Source of the DNA: an uncultured Acetatifactor sp.
Lineage (GTDB): Bacteria; Bacillota; Clostridia; Lachnospirales; Lachnospiraceae
NCBI GenBank assembly: GCA_910587555.1
Contig: CAJULV010000021.1
Coordinates: 9,961-65,098 of the forward strand
DNA length: 55,138 nucleotides
Direction of reading: 5' to 3'
Numbering within the stretch: position 1 is the stretch's first letter; the number at the start of each line of letters is the position of its first letter. Below the pieces are notes generated by a model. It was not told where the DNA came from. It saw only the letters and a program-made list of their open reading frames with translations, and did not search any database. Position numbers and translations under genes: made by a program. This document shows, piece after piece, positions 1-7,970 of this stretch.

Positions 1-125
1 GCTTCTTATCTGTTTCACTTTTTTCTATCCGCTTCACTGCTTCTTATCTGTTTCACTTTTTTCTATCCGCTTCACTGCTTCTTATCTGTTTCATTGCTTT
101 CTATCCGTTTCACTGCTTTTTATCC
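1..125. repeat. 19-bp tandem repeat (38-bp dimer period)
   Basis: Three 38-bp units start at 1, 39 and 77. On the minus strand each unit splits into two related 19-mers, AGTGAAACAGATAAGAAGC and AGTGAAGCGGATAGAAAAA. A further degenerate copy lies in the last codons of the adjacent phosphatase gene, whose TGA stop is inside a repeat unit. The array may continue beyond the left edge. The units abut without spacers, so this is a minisatellite and not a CRISPR array. Confidence 0.9.
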
Positions 126-777
126 GCTCTTTTCTTTCCCGGAAATTCTTTCTCTATGTAACAATGTTCCTGTTCTGCCCACAGCTTATTCCCCTGAAAG
201 TCAAGTTCCATAATATACGGCATCCAGTCTATAATCCGCAGAAAATCCTTACACCCAAACTCCGGATGGTAAAAATGCAAAATGGTGCTAAGGGCCGTCC
301 CATGGGTTGCAATCACAATCCGCTTCCCCTTATTTTCCTCCAGTATTTCCGTTAGGGCCTCTATATTCCTCCGCTGCACCATGTTGAGTGATTCGCCCTT
401 TTCCTCACAATAATCATGATCTGCCCAACGTTTTTCAAACATGCCATGTTCATTGCCGTTGATTCCCTTTTCTCTCTCCCGCAGTCTCTCGTCCGTAACA
501 ATATCCTTTCCATAACAGGCCGCAGCTGCCGCAATTGTATCAAAACTTCTTCGATAGGGACTGCTGTAAAATACATCTATCCCCTATCTGCCAAAAAGTC
601 CGTTACCATCCTGGCATCCTGCCTGCCTTCCGCAGTTAAGGGACTTGTTCTGTCATCCTCCCACATATGTTCCGGCTGTGCATGACGCACAAAATATACT
701 TTTGTTATTTTCTCCAGTGCTGTCATACTGCTCTGGTTGAATTTATGCAGATCAATTTCTGCCGATGGATTGTTCAA
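110..777 (-). pseudogene. Histidine phosphatase (phosphoglycerate mutase-like), single frameshift
   Basis: This is a member of the histidine phosphatase superfamily. The N-terminal piece carries VYFVRHAQPE with the catalytic RHA motif and ends at a TAG at 577-579. Shifting the frame by one base at the CCCC run 581-584 restores a continuous reading, starting IDVFYSSPYRRS, to a TGA at 110. The second catalytic histidine is kept in ATHGTALS. The intact protein would be about 200 residues, normal for the family. The likely start is the ATG at 725 (MTALEKITK), although no clear ribosome site precedes it; a TTG at 777 is also possible. The lesion is one missing base, so it could be a recent inactivation, slippage or an assembly error. 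Confidence 0.8.
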
Positions 778-974
778 TTAATATCCTCCACCAATTCCGT
801 TTCCTGGCCTGCCTGTATCTGTGGAATATGTATATCAACATGCTGTTCCGTACTAATATTTCTAACAGTCTCTGCGTTACCATCTTTTGTAACATCAACA
901 AATGCGTCACACCAGCCGTCTTCACAGATACTTAAAGCCGCTGATTTCAATATAACGGCTAATGGTTTGACCAA
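774..974 (-). CDS. Unrecognised ORF, possible gene remnant
   Basis: This is an open frame of up to 66 codons whose only upstream start is a TTG. The C-terminal part, with stretches such as DVTKDGNAETVRNIS and HIPQIQAGQETELVEDIN, has natural-looking composition. I do not recognise a family. It ends within a base or two of the phosphatase frame. Its 5' end abuts the opposite-strand ATPase fragment, which suggests that it is the 3' end of a gene cut by a rearrangement. It could also be a chance open frame. Confidence 0.25.
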   Translation of the reverse strand: MVKPLAVILKSAALSICEDGWCDAFVDVTKDGNAETVRNISTEQHVDIHIPQIQAGQETELVEDIN

Positions 975-1357
975 GTATCTGCGTGGATGGCCGAAATATC
1001 TCCGGGGATTCGGATATCTGCGGAATTGCTTCCAACAATTGAGAAGGCAAAACTGGCAATTCGTTATAGTGGAGACAGATTGGTTTCTGATGCATTTCTG
1101 CCAGTCAATGTTGGATTTGGAATTCCATATGTTTTGCCTCTTGTTGTGGAATTACTTATTTCAGGTGAAGAAAGCCTTTTACTGATTGAGAATCCGGAAT
1201 CGCATCTTCATCCCAAAGGGCAGACTATGATGGCAAAACTGATATCATTAGCTGCTGATCATGGGTGCCAGATTATTTGTGAATCTCATAGTGACCATGT
1301 GATTAATGGAGTAAGAGTTGCTGTAAAGAACAGGTGTATAAACAATAAAAAGGTTCA
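963..1357 (+). pseudogene. Truncated AAA ATPase (DUF3696/OLD-like), C-terminal fragment
   Basis: The in-frame reading begins at WFDQVSAW (963) directly after a TAA and runs through ISPGIRI and PVNVGFGIPYVLP to the Walker B/D-loop segment LLLIENPESHLHPKGQ. It then reaches ESHSDHVINGVRVAVKN. These motifs belong to SMC/OLD-like ATPases carrying a DUF3696 C-terminus, which are common in defence or accessory islands. The N-terminal half with Walker A is missing. Homology fades near 1357, although the frame stays open to 1439. There is no convincing start codon context. I read it as a fragment left by deletion or recombination at both ends. Confidence 0.75.
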
Positions 1358-1455
1358 CCCTGTTTCGTCTTGTCAAATCAGACATCCACCCTCCGGATAC
1401 CCCCGGCCTCCCGAAGCCCCCCATTTGCATTGGCAGTAAAGATACACATAACCGG

Positions 1456-1557
1456 CTATTTTCCCCCGGATTCGTCTTTTTGGACCCGGCAGACTGACAG
1501 GATATCCGCCTTTTCCATATCCCGTATCAAGACTTCATCCTTCTGCAGATAGATCAT
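1456..1557 (-). pseudogene. GNAT acetyltransferase N-terminal stub
   Basis: This is a 33-codon frame starting MIYLQKDEVLIRDMEKADI, preceded by AAAAGGGAGATTGG, a good ribosome site. The beginning resembles the first beta strand and helix of GNAT N-acetyltransferases (pattern I-x-IRDM-x3-D). The frame stops at a TAG after CRVQKDESGGK, far short of the roughly 150 residues of the family. Its ATG overlaps the TGA of the ORF upstream (ATGA), as in coupled genes. The family assignment rests on very few residues. Confidence 0.4.
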
Positions 1558-1742
1558 TCCAATCTCCCTTTTGTGCTGTTTTGAGCTGTTTTTGCAGATT
1601 CCGGTCCTTTATTCTGCCCTTTACTTTTCCTGGAATTCCTTTTTTCCTTAAGCTTCTCCGCCATTCTGCAGCACCACTCTGCAAGCATCTGGTTGGCAAT
1701 CTGTCCCATCTCTCCGCCTTTCCTGTCAGCATCTGTCCCCAT
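1554..1742 (-). CDS. Possible small basic protein, unknown
   Basis: This 62-codon frame starts at an ATG just after GGAAGGAAAAGG. It encodes a Lys/Arg-rich product (MGTDADRKGGEMGQIANQ at the N-terminus, then an AEKLKEKRN-type helix). The stop overlaps the start of the GNAT stub by four bases (ATGA), which favours translation. An overlapping frame covering 1535-1732 is also open, so the choice of frame is uncertain. No family is recognised. Confidence 0.3.
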   Translation of the reverse strand: MGTDADRKGGEMGQIANQMLAEWCCRMAEKLKEKRNSRKSKGQNKGPESAKTAQNSTKGRLE

Positions 1743-1869
1743 CCTTTTCCTTCCCGAACTGCCCAGGAAAATCCGAACTTCTCACAAAAGGCTTTCTGTC
1801 CGAAGGATGGCTGATTCCGATAAAGCCCTGAAGATTATTGCGATCCGAAAAAAAACATAATCCGGCTGT

Positions 1870-2712
1870 CTACAGATTCGGCTCCTGCCGCACCAGCTGC
1901 AGATCCTCGTCTTTTTTCACCACTACCCCCACAAAGGGCAGGGCCTTTCGTATGGTATCCGCGGGAATTCCCCCGATCTGCAGGGCATTCACCCAGTCGA
2001 TCAGCTCGGAAGTACTGGGCTTCTTGCGGATGTCCCGGATCGCCCGGATATTATAGAACACCTCCATGGCATTCTTCAGCAGATTCTCCTCCACGTCGGG
2101 ATAATGCACCCGCACGATCTCCTCCATCAGCTCCCTGTCCGGGAAATCGATATAATGGAAAATGCAGCGCCGCAGAAACGCATCCGGCAGCTCCTTCTCC
2201 GCGTTGGAGGTAATGATCACAATGGGGCGCTGCTTTGCCTTCACGGTGCGCTTTGTCTCATTGATATAGAACTCCATCTGGTCCAGTTCCCACAGCAAAT
2301 CGTTGGGGAACTCCAGATCCGCCTTGTCGATCTCGTCAATGAGAAGCACTACCTGCTCTTCGCTGTCAAAGGCCTCTCCCAGTTTGCCCAGTTTGATGTA
2401 ATGGGCAATGTCGTCCACACCTTCCTCGCCGAACTGCCCGTCATAGAGACGCTGAATGGTGTCATACACATACAGCCCCTCCTGGGCTTTGGTGGTGGAC
2501 TTGATATTCCAAATGATCAGCCGCTTACCCAGGGCTTTGGCCACGGCCTCCGCCAGCATGGTCTTGCCCGTGCCTGGCTCTCCCTTGATCAAAAGCGGCT
2601 TTTTCAGCGCGATTGCAATATTCACACTGGCCATCAGCTCCTCACTGGCCACGTATTCTCCGGTTCCCTGAAATCCCTGTTTTTCCATGCTGTACCATGC
2701 ACCCTTGGCCAT
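1870..2712 (-). CDS. MoxR-family AAA+ ATPase
   Basis: This is a 280-residue MoxR-type AAA+ ATPase, a class that usually acts as a chaperone or metal-insertion factor with a VWA-domain partner. Walker A GEPGTGKT lies at 44-51, Walker B VVLLIDEIDK at 121-130, sensor 1 TSN at 168-170, and an arginine pair (FLRRC) follows near 181. Length and order fit a single AAA+ module. A second in-frame ATG at codon 9 (MEKQGFQG) is an alternative start. No VWA/CoxE-like gene lies on either side, so it appears to be separated from its usual partner. The C-terminus has a helical lid containing KPSTSELIDWVNAL. Confidence 0.9.
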   Translation of the reverse strand: MAKGAWYSMEKQGFQGTGEYVASEELMASVNIAIALKKPLLIKGEPGTGKTMLAEAVAKALGKRLIIWNIKSTTKAQEGLYVYDTIQRLYDGQFGEEGVDDIAHYIKLGKLGEAFDSEEQVVLLIDEIDKADLEFPNDLLWELDQMEFYINETKRTVKAKQRPIVIITSNAEKELPDAFLRRCIFHYIDFPDRELMEEIVRVHYPDVEENLLKNAMEVFYNIRAIRDIRKKPSTSELIDWVNALQIGGIPADTIRKALPFVGVVVKKDEDLQLVRQEPNL

Positions 2713-2813
2713 TCTTCACAGTTTTGGTTCCTCCGGACTATCTCCCGCCGGAGTTGCTTTTATATGGTTACTATTCTCAGTTGCCTCCGCGAAGAATCAA
2801 GGCCACCTTTCCC

Positions 2814-2842
2814 TTGAAATGAATTCCTTTTTATGTTACGAT
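2814..2842 (+). promoter_or_regulatory. Sigma-A-type promoter for metF
   Basis: TTGAAA at 2814-2819 is followed after 17 bases by TACGAT at 2837-2842, about 50 bases upstream of the metF start. The spacing is ideal and the hexamers are close to consensus. Confidence 0.6.
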
Positions 2843-2891
2843 ATTTATGTCCTAAAATCAAGCAAAAATAAGGAAATCAGGTGATTTTGTC

Positions 2892-3758
2892 ATGTTGCAG
2901 AATATAAATGAACAAAAGAATACGCTCTCATTTGAAGTGTTCCCGCCCAAAAAGGACGGAGAATTTGAATCTGCCTTCCAGATTCTGGATTCCCTGGGAC
3001 TGCTGAAGCCGGATTTTATCAGTGTCACCTACGGCGCAGGAGGCAGCCGCTCCGGCAGGACCGTGGAAATCGCCTCCTATATCCGCAATCATCTGGGCAT
3101 TGATGCGGTAGCCCATATGACCTGTGTGGGCAGCAGGAAAGAAGACCTTCTCCGGGTTGCAGAATCTCTGGGAGAGCATCATGTGGAATATGTACTGGCG
3201 CTGCGGGGAGACCGCCCCAGAGACATGAGCGATGAGCAGTATGCCTCCCGGGACTTTGCCCACGCCAGTGATATGATGGAATTTTTAAAGAAAAATACCC
3301 GGCTGCGGATGGCCGGGGCCTGTTATCCGGAAAAGCATTACGAGTGCTTCAGCATGGAATCCGATCTGAACAATCTGCTGAAAAAACAGCAGGCCGGAGC
3401 CGAATTCCTCATCAGCCAGCTTTTCTTTGACAATGACTACTACTATGCCTTCCTGGAAAAGGCCTGCCGGAAAGGGATTACCATACCCATCTGCGCGGGA
3501 ATCATGCCCATCACAAGCTCCAAACAGATCGGCACCACAGTCAGCCTCTCCGGCTCCAGTGTGCCCAAAGCCCTGGCGGACCTGATCGCCAACTATGGAG
3601 ACAGCAAGGAAGACATGCGAAAGGCCGGTATTGATTATGCCATCCGCCAGATCCGTGACCTCCAGGAAAACGGCGTAAAGCATATTCACCTCTATACCAT
3701 GAATAAGCCGAAGATGGCCGGGGAAATCGCAAGGGCCATTTACCGGCAGCAGAACTAA
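2892..3758 (+). CDS. metF: 5,10-methylenetetrahydrofolate reductase
   Basis: The enzyme reduces 5,10-methylene-THF to 5-methyl-THF for methionine synthesis (and, in acetogens, the methyl branch of acetyl-CoA formation). It has 288 residues, typical for MetF. The flavin-binding TIM barrel shows LSFEVFPPKKDGEFE at the start with the conserved FEVFPPK, then DFISVTYGAGGS, AHMTCVG, VLALRGDRP and FLISQLFFDN. The ribosome site AGGTGA precedes the ATG. It is transcribed alone on the plus strand, convergent with serA. No metV partner gene is adjacent, so the Wood-Ljungdahl role is not supported here and methionine supply is the simpler reading. Confidence 0.95.
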   Translation: MLQNINEQKNTLSFEVFPPKKDGEFESAFQILDSLGLLKPDFISVTYGAGGSRSGRTVEIASYIRNHLGIDAVAHMTCVGSRKEDLLRVAESLGEHHVEYVLALRGDRPRDMSDEQYASRDFAHASDMMEFLKKNTRLRMAGACYPEKHYECFSMESDLNNLLKKQQAGAEFLISQLFFDNDYYYAFLEKACRKGITIPICAGIMPITSSKQIGTTVSLSGSSVPKALADLIANYGDSKEDMRKAGIDYAIRQIRDLQENGVKHIHLYTMNKPKMAGEIARAIYRQQN

Positions 3759-3760
3759 CT

Positions 3761-3792
3761 AGAACAATTATGCAATTTGCCATGTTCTTTTT
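3761..3792 (+). terminator. Weak terminator after metF
   Basis: AGAACA (3761-3766) pairs with TGTTCT (3783-3788), followed directly by a T run. The stem is only six base pairs, so this is a marginal call. Confidence 0.35.
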
Positions 3793-3834
3793 GCCGTTAA
3801 ACCGTTCCTGAAAACTGTACATACACTTCTATAA

Positions 3835-3873
3835 GACCGGAAGAATGTCTGTATTTTGGTCATTCTCCCGGTC
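3835..3873 (-). terminator. Hairpin downstream of serA
   Basis: GACCGGAAGAATG (3835-3847) faces CATTCTCCCGGTC (3861-3873), a 13-bp stem with one mismatch and a 13-base loop. It lies just past the serA stop at 3880. The minus-strand sequence after it is only moderately T-rich (TTATAG). It separates convergent serA and metF. Confidence 0.6.
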
Positions 3874-3879
3874 AACATC

Positions 3880-5052
3880 TCACGCTTTACCGTTTACAAC
3901 CCTAACACGGAATACACCTTTGATTTTCTCCAACGCCTGAATCATTTCTTCCGTAGGAATCTCTTCTACATCCAGCATGGTATAAGCCACTTCCCCGCGG
4001 GATTTATTCATCATGTTACTGATATTAATGCCCTTCTCGCCGAACTCCGCGGTAAATTTGGTAATCATATTGGCAATGTTTTTATGGAAGATCGCCACAC
4101 GTCCTATGGTGGTGCATATCCCCATGTCGCAGGCGGGATAGTTCACGCTGTTTCGTATATTTCCATTCTCAAGGTAGTCCATCAGCTCCTGCACTGCCAT
4201 CACGGCGCAGTTGTCCTCCGACTCCTCCGTGCTTGCACCCAGATGGGGAATCACAATGCAGCCCTTTTGTCCCGCAGTGGTGGGATTGGGAAAATCAGAG
4301 ACATAACGGGCAATCCTGCCGCTCTTCAGCCCCTCCAGCACATCTGCCTCATTTGCCAGCAAATCCCTGGCAAAATTCAAAAGGATAACCCCTTCCTTCA
4401 TCTTCCCGATAGCGGCCGCATTGATCATTCCTTTTGTCGCATCCATCAGCGGCACATGAATAGTAATATAGTCACACTGTTCGTAGATATCGTCTACATT
4501 GGTCACATGGTGCACGGCACGGCTCAGACTCCATGCTGCACTCACAGACAGATAGGGATCGTATCCATATACTTCCATATCCAGTGCTACCGCCGCATTG
4601 GCAACCTTGACGCCGATTGCCCCCAATCCGATGACTCCCAGTTTTTTTCCCATAATCTCACTGCCCGCAAAGCGCTTCTTCTCCTTCTCCGCTGCCTTTG
4701 CTATATCCGCGTTGCCGCTGAATGCCTTTACCCATTCGATGCCCCCTACCACATCCCTGGCAGCCAGCAGCATGCCGGCAATTACCAGCTCCTTCACACC
4801 GTTAGCATTCGCACCGGGAGTATTGAACACCACGATCCCCTGCTCCGCGCATTTGTCCAGTGGAATGTTATTGACGCCTGCACCGGCCCTGGCCACCGCC
4901 AGAAGCTTCCCCGGAAGTTCCATCTCATGCATGGACGCGCTTCTCACCAGGATACCATCCGCCTGCTTTACATCCGGCGTTATCTCGTACTGTTCGTTAA
5001 AATTCTTCAATCCCACTTCCGCTATGGGATTCAGGCAATTAATGTTATACAT
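3880..5052 (-). CDS. serA: D-3-phosphoglycerate dehydrogenase
   Basis: It oxidises 3-phosphoglycerate to 3-phosphohydroxypyruvate with NAD, the first step of serine synthesis. The 390-residue protein has the split substrate domain, a Rossmann motif GVIGLGAIG near 139-147, catalytic Arg229 in LLNFARD, catalytic His270 in IPHLGAST, and a C-terminal ACT domain from about 320 (serine feedback site). The segment where the family usually has the catalytic Glu (FPTEP in the E. coli enzyme) reads DFPNPTTAG, a deviation worth noting. AGGAG sits just upstream of the ATG. It lies 136 bases downstream of serC, probably in one transcript. Confidence 0.93.
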   Translation of the reverse strand: MYNINCLNPIAEVGLKNFNEQYEITPDVKQADGILVRSASMHEMELPGKLLAVARAGAGVNNIPLDKCAEQGIVVFNTPGANANGVKELVIAGMLLAARDVVGGIEWVKAFSGNADIAKAAEKEKKRFAGSEIMGKKLGVIGLGAIGVKVANAAVALDMEVYGYDPYLSVSAAWSLSRAVHHVTNVDDIYEQCDYITIHVPLMDATKGMINAAAIGKMKEGVILLNFARDLLANEADVLEGLKSGRIARYVSDFPNPTTAGQKGCIVIPHLGASTEESEDNCAVMAVQELMDYLENGNIRNSVNYPACDMGICTTIGRVAIFHKNIANMITKFTAEFGEKGINISNMMNKSRGEVAYTMLDVEEIPTEEMIQALEKIKGVFRVRVVNGKA

Positions 5053-5188
5053 ATCTTCTCCTATTCCAATTCCGCGATCTCCCCGTCCGGCATCGGACTG
5101 AGCATTGAATTCTCATCCACCCGGCAACTCATCCGCCTGGCAGCACTTCCGTTCAGGATACCTGTCGGGGCAAAAAGTCACGGATTCC

Positions 5189-6271
5189 TTATATGTTCTC
5201 GGCTTCAAATTTTCGCATAAATTCCACCAGCTTCTCCACGCCTTCCACAGGCATTGCATTATAAATGCTGGCACGCATACCGCCTACGCTCCTGTGACCC
5301 TTCAGATTCTCAAATCCCGCCTCCTTTGCTTCCTTGACAAACTTAGCGTCCAATTCCTCGTTTCCTGTCACAAACGGCACGTTCATAAGGGAACGATCCT
5401 CCCTGCGAACGGTTCCTCGGAACAGTTTGCTCTCGTCCAGGTAATCATACAGAATCTGCGCCTTTTTCTCATTGTATTCCTTCATGGCTTCCAAGCCGCC
5501 TTTTTCCTTCAGCCATTTGAATACCTTACCGCAGATATAGATTCCGTATGCGGGAGGCGTATTGTAAAGAGATGCATTATCCGAGTGGGTTTTGTAGCGG
5601 AGCATGGTGGGCGTACCGGGCAATACCTCCTCGGTAATCAGGTCTTCGCGTATAATCACGATAACCACACCTGCCGGCCCTATGTTCTTCTGCACACCGC
5701 CGTAAATGACACCATACCTAGTTACATCCACAGGCTCCGACAAAAAACAGCTGGATACATCCGCCACCAACGTTTTGCCCTTGGTGTTGGGCAGTGTCTT
5801 AAACTTGGTTCCGTAAATGGTATTGTTTTCACAAATGTACACATAATCCGCATCCTCGCTGATGGGAAGATCCGAACAGTCGGGAATATAGGAGAAGGTC
5901 TCGTCTTCGGAAGATGCAATCTTATTTGCCTTCCCATAGATGGAAGCCTCCTGATATGCCTTCTTCGCCCACTGGCCTGTAACAATATAATCGGCAACCC
6001 CGTTTTTCATCAGATTCATGGGAATCATGGCAAACTGTTGACTGGCTCCGCCCTGCAGGAACAATACCTTATAATTGTCGGGAATCTTCATCAGGTCACG
6101 CAGGTCAGCCTCCGCTTCTTTGATAATGGTGTCATACGCCTTTGAGCGGTGGCTCATCTCCATGACTGACATGCCTGTTCCTCTGTAGTCAAGCATCTCG
6201 TCAGCAGCTTCTCTCAGCACCTCTTCCGGCAGAACGGCTGGCCCTGCAGAAAAATTATACACTCTGGCCAT
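5189..6271 (-). CDS. serC: Phosphoserine aminotransferase
   Basis: This PLP-dependent class V aminotransferase converts 3-phosphohydroxypyruvate and glutamate to phosphoserine, the second step of serine synthesis. It has 360 residues, full length. The N-terminus YNFSAGPAVLPEEVL is diagnostic. The PLP lysine is in YGGVQKNIGPAG, preceded by VADVSSCFLS. The C-terminal segment HRSVGGMRASIYNAM is also typical. AGGAGGATTATTAG precedes the ATG. It is the first gene of the serC-serA pair. No serB phosphatase is in the window. Confidence 0.95.
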   Translation of the reverse strand: MARVYNFSAGPAVLPEEVLREAADEMLDYRGTGMSVMEMSHRSKAYDTIIKEAEADLRDLMKIPDNYKVLFLQGGASQQFAMIPMNLMKNGVADYIVTGQWAKKAYQEASIYGKANKIASSEDETFSYIPDCSDLPISEDADYVYICENNTIYGTKFKTLPNTKGKTLVADVSSCFLSEPVDVTRYGVIYGGVQKNIGPAGVVIVIIREDLITEEVLPGTPTMLRYKTHSDNASLYNTPPAYGIYICGKVFKWLKEKGGLEAMKEYNEKKAQILYDYLDESKLFRGTVRREDRSLMNVPFVTGNEELDAKFVKEAKEAGFENLKGHRSVGGMRASIYNAMPVEGVEKLVEFMRKFEAENI

Positions 6272-6441
6272 CTAATAATCCTCCTCATGCTATACTTGAT
6301 TTTCAACATTTCATTACAGGGTCCGCAAAATATCTCCTGCAATTATACCCAAAACCGCAAACGGCATAAATATAGAATAAACTTTCCCGGCACTTTAGTC
6401 AAGTACATCGCTAAATTATTTTCAGTTTCTTTTGTATTTAC

Positions 6442-6457
6442 GTAACAGTTCAGACAG
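6442..6457. repeat. Partial copy of dispersed palindromic element
   Basis: GTAACAGTTCAGACAG is identical to the first 16 bases of the full element at 13852-13879. The second palindrome arm is missing here. It lies 14 bases downstream of the L,D-transpeptidase stop. Confidence 0.55.
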
Positions 6458-6470
6458 CCCATCTGGGTAC

Positions 6471-7889
6471 CTAATAGAACATAATCACAGGTGTTCCAAC
6501 CTCCACCATCTCATACAATTCAGACATCTTGTTTGAAGGTGTATTAATACAACCATGGGAACCGTTACTCTTGTATATCTGACCACCGAATTTGGAGCGC
6601 CAGCTGGCATCGTGAATTCCTACGTTTCCTTTCACCGGCATCCAGTATTTTACAAAAGAAGCGTAGTCGGCTCCCCGCAGTGTCCTGTTCCGCTGTTTCG
6701 CATAGACGAAATTGATCCCCTGCGGCGTACCCATGCGCCGTCCGGTATTTCCTGTAACCACATCTGTCTCCAGAACCAGTTCTCCGTCCGCATAGTAATA
6801 CATTTTCTGCTCTGTCATGTCGATTTCGATGTAAGTTCCACCGATATCGTCCACCCCTCTCACATACCCCTGATGGGTATAGGCCGGAATATGAGGCATG
6901 GCGCCGACTGCGTCAGACGTTCCTCGCAGTGCCTCCAGAAGATAAGAAACTTCCGCCTCGATGTCCAGCTGAGTTCCATAAGTAACATATTTCACAGTGA
7001 CCGTATCTCCCCTGGTTGCCTCAAACTCCCGCTCCGTATCCCAGGTATCATATTGGGCGGCCAGACGCTCCACCCATTCCCGAACCGCATCCTCATTGAT
7101 GATAAGCCTGCCTTCCTCATTCAGAGAAGGGACACTGCTTCCTGCCTGCTTTTCCAGGAAATCTGCCGCATCTTCAGCCGAAATTGCTACAGCCTCTGTT
7201 CCCATATCATATGTAAGGCTGCCGCATTTATCCGTAAATTCGCATATCTGCTCCCAAATTTTTCTCTGGAGCAGGTCAGACTCACTGTCCGGAACATTTC
7301 CATAACAATCCCCCTGCGCCAAATCTATCGTTGTCTGCCCGTTGGAAAGACAGTCCCGCAGATAGGCAAACGCCTTTTCCCTGTCCAGACGCATGGAATT
7401 ATCGTCTTGCAGGTAATATCCATCCGCAGAATCGTGAATAAATACCCCCTGCGCTCTCTCTCGCTCTGCCGCCACAAACGGAAGTTCGTCAAAACATTCC
7501 CGCAGCTTCTCCTCATCCATTGCATACCTTTCCACAGGCAGCTCGCTGTATACGGACTGCTGCAGATTTTCCAGCCAGTAAAACGTGGCATTTTGTTTCA
7601 AATATTTTTTTAAATCAACAGTGAAATCCGGCCTGATATCTGCCGCCGACATGGCAATCTCCCAGGAGACACCGTCAGCGTCCAGCACAGACAGCACAGA
7701 CGCTTCCTGTGCATTCACAAGTTCCTCGTTTACCTGTTCCACCGTCTTTCCCGTACAATACACTCCGTTGATCCAGGTATTAACCGGAAAATTACTGCGG
7801 TAGTACATGGCAAGGGCAAAAAACAAAACTGCTGCCAATGCAAGGCCGCCAAACAGAAATTGTATCAAAAAACGAATTATTTTTTTCAT
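6471..7889 (-). CDS. Membrane-anchored L,D-transpeptidase (YkuD domain)
   Basis: This is a cell-wall enzyme forming L,D-peptide cross-links or anchoring proteins to peptidoglycan. It has 472 residues. An N-terminal signal anchor runs from about 4 to 28 (FLIQFLFGGLALAAVLFFAL). The extracellular middle region resembles putative peptidoglycan-binding domains. The C-terminal YkuD domain carries VGIHDASW and the catalytic SHGCINT motif, and the protein ends TPVIMFY. The start is a clear ATG with a short basic N-terminus (MKKIIRF). A strong hairpin at 7903-7935 separates it from ilvB upstream. Confidence 0.9.
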   Translation of the reverse strand: MKKIIRFLIQFLFGGLALAAVLFFALAMYYRSNFPVNTWINGVYCTGKTVEQVNEELVNAQEASVLSVLDADGVSWEIAMSAADIRPDFTVDLKKYLKQNATFYWLENLQQSVYSELPVERYAMDEEKLRECFDELPFVAAERERAQGVFIHDSADGYYLQDDNSMRLDREKAFAYLRDCLSNGQTTIDLAQGDCYGNVPDSESDLLQRKIWEQICEFTDKCGSLTYDMGTEAVAISAEDAADFLEKQAGSSVPSLNEEGRLIINEDAVREWVERLAAQYDTWDTEREFEATRGDTVTVKYVTYGTQLDIEAEVSYLLEALRGTSDAVGAMPHIPAYTHQGYVRGVDDIGGTYIEIDMTEQKMYYYADGELVLETDVVTGNTGRRMGTPQGINFVYAKQRNRTLRGADYASFVKYWMPVKGNVGIHDASWRSKFGGQIYKSNGSHGCINTPSNKMSELYEMVEVGTPVIMFY

Positions 7890-7902
7890 ATCTTTAAATC
7901 CA

Positions 7903-7935
7903 GGCCTGCCGCCTCAGTACCCATGGCGGCAGGCC
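7903..7935 (-). terminator. Strong hairpin between ilvB and the L,D-transpeptidase
   Basis: GGCCTGCCGCC (7903-7913) pairs perfectly with GGCGGCAGGCC (7925-7935) around an 11-base loop. It is downstream of the ilvB stop and just before the next start. No good T run follows, so it may attenuate or insulate rather than terminate fully. Confidence 0.55.
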
Positions 7936-7970
7936 AATTTCTTTCATTTTATCCGGGTCTGTATCTGTCA

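Noticed and set aside
1..125. CRISPR array at the left edge
   Set aside because: The 38-bp period is a dimer of a 19-mer with no spacers.
2713..2891. SAM or folate riboswitch before metF
   Set aside because: The promoter lies about 50 bases from the start, leaving no room for an aptamer.
3856..5220. 454-codon plus-strand open frame
   Set aside because: Antisense of serA. No family resemblance, and the minus-strand gene is certain.
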